Source: Prevotellaceae bacterium
GTDB taxonomy: Bacteria > Bacteroidota > Bacteroidia > Bacteroidales > UBA932
Direction of reading: 5' to 3'
Length of the DNA: 14,874 nt
NCBI GenBank assembly: GCA_031259805.1
Contig: JAIRKX010000211.1
Span: 1-14,874 of the forward strand
In this document: positions 14,061 to 14,874 of the stretch, in pieces
Numbering within the stretch: position 1 is the first letter of the stretch
Layout: each line of letters starts with the position of its first letter
Notes under the pieces: model-generated
What the model saw: the letters and a program-made list of their open reading frames with translations, nothing else
The model's database searches: none
What the model was told of the DNA's origin: nothing
Translations under genes and position numbers: made by a program

Positions 14061-14567
14061 CATAATTATTTTGAATTAAGCAGTAAGAATTGGGAATTAG
14101 GCCAACAGGAGTCAAACGTCAAGGAAATAACCATAACGAGAAAGCCGAAACGCTTTTCTCTTGCTTTTTACAATCCCACTGTTTTTCTCGGATCAAGTAG
14201 AAAATCTGGTTGGAAACATTTATCGTCGCAAAAGACGAAAAGACGATGGAAACAGAAGAAGTATTATATTAAGTCCAATAAAAACTTGCAATTAATCGCA
14301 ATTTAATATGTTAAAAATCAGTATTTTGTTTTTAATTTATAATAAAAATATATGGCTATATTCTATATAATGCAGCATAAAAGTAGAATGATAAATATTG
14401 ATAATAAAGAGTTTTGAAGCAGGTGTCCGTGAGTTACACCGGTTGTGGCTGCATGTTGCATTTTAACATATCTATATTACACCATCAGACAAAACAGTAT
14501 ATAGAATCGGACGATATACCCTAATTAATAATACGGTTTTTCGTAATTTTACATCAAAAATAAATGT
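14061..14567. other. Gene-free AT-rich divergent spacer
   Basis: About 500 bases between the divergent TPR lipoprotein and propeller-sensor genes hold no credible ORF. Visible items are a short period-7 stretch (GAATT-GGGAATT-AGG, 14085-14101), a near-perfect palindrome TTGCAATTAATCGCAA (14286-14301), and a GC-richer island around 14418-14460. The island includes the hairpin GGTGT-CCGTGAGTT-ACACC (14422-14440). I see no full-consensus promoter for the rightward gene; TAATTTTA (14544-14551) is only a partial -7 match. Confidence 0.5.
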
Positions 14568-14874
14568 ATGTGCAGATTATGCAAACATCTTGGGGTCATG
14601 CTATTCATACTTCTGGGGATAAATCAGGTCGCGCAGGCGCAGTATATATTTCAGCATCTGGATATAGTCGACGGTTTGTCGGATAATCAGATAAGGTACT
14701 TCACGCAGTTGCCGGACGGACGAATTGCTATCCGCACCGTTTCCATACTTAACATATACAACGGGGCGACATTCGAACATTTCTATCACGACCGCCGCAA
14801 AAGTTATTGGAGCTACAACCACTATCAGATATTCAAGGAATACCTCGACGACCAGGGGCGTATGTGGATGAAAG
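14568..14874 (+). CDS. Start of a two-component-type propeller sensor or regulator (3' end outside window)
   Basis: The open frame runs from ATG 14568 to the window end, 102 codons. A signal peptide is visible (hydrophobic VMLFILLGINQVAQAQ, cleavage expected after AQA). It is followed by YIFQHLDIVDGLSDNQIRYF, LPDGRIAIRTV and LNIYNGATFEHF. The pattern (a hydrophobic strand, DGLSxNQ, then DGRI, then the xYNGxxF repeat end) is typical of the first Reg_prop blades of periplasmic beta-propeller sensors in Bacteroidota. These may continue into a Y_Y_Y domain and a histidine kinase or DNA-binding output. The output type cannot be told from this fragment. An alternative start is ATG 14598. An overlapping ATG at 14564 is in another frame and reaches a stop soon. 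Confidence 0.8.
   Translation, partial: MCRLCKHLGVMLFILLGINQVAQAQYIFQHLDIVDGLSDNQIRYFTQLPDGRIAIRTVSILNIYNGATFEHFYHDRRKSYWSYNHYQIFKEYLDDQGRMWMK

Overview
The window looks like a chromosomal segment of a Bacteroidota bacterium, most likely of the order Bacteroidales. The evidence is several promoter-like sequences of the Bacteroidota type (-33 TTTG, about 20 bases, -7 TAnnTTTG), A-rich start regions with little Shine-Dalgarno signal, a secreted protein with a FISUMP-type C-terminal domain, a TlpA/DUF4369-like lipoprotein, a degenerate EnvC-type LytM protein and the start of a periplasmic propeller sensor. No tRNA, rRNA, CRISPR array, transposase, integrase or phage gene was found.

Layout. Bases 1-227 hold the 3' end of an unrecognised plus-strand gene, closed by a strong terminator (254-294). 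Next comes a plus-strand housekeeping run: rpsA (ribosomal protein S1), rnz (tRNA 3' processing), a comF-type phosphoribosyltransferase that overlaps rnz by 4 bases, and hutI (imidazolonepropionase). HutI appears to have Asn in place of a normally conserved metal-ligand Asp. From 6563 to 14048 the genes are on the minus strand. In order of transcription these are a TPR lipoprotein and an envC-like activator, then greA, a HIT-family hydrolase, a TlpA-like lipoprotein without CxxC and lpxH (the last two junctions are ATGA overlaps), then a secreted Ig-like/FISUMP protein. At the right edge a plus-strand sensor or regulator gene begins at 14568 and runs out of the window.

The most unusual part is the 895-base gene-free space between the convergent genes hutI and the FISUMP gene. 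It contains a 373-bp segment bounded by perfect 24-bp inverted repeats (5925-5948 and 6274-6297). Its core is about 71% pyrimidine on the plus strand and has no credible ORF. Two full-consensus Bacteroidota promoters, each TTTG-N20-TAnnTTTG, point inward from either side (5871-5902 plus, 6323-6354 minus). Two 13-bp direct repeats 33 bp apart lie directly upstream of the left promoter, where activator sites would be expected. This looks like a regulated non-coding RNA locus, possibly with sense and antisense transcripts, or a small non-autonomous or invertible element. I do not recognise it as a known family. Next to it (6401-6484) is a GC-rich dispersed-repeat-like element.

Other recurrent features are 7-bp-period degenerate tandem repeats at several gene borders, one of which occupies the leader of the HIT gene, and short hairpins at the predicted 5' ends of the rpsA and greA mRNAs.
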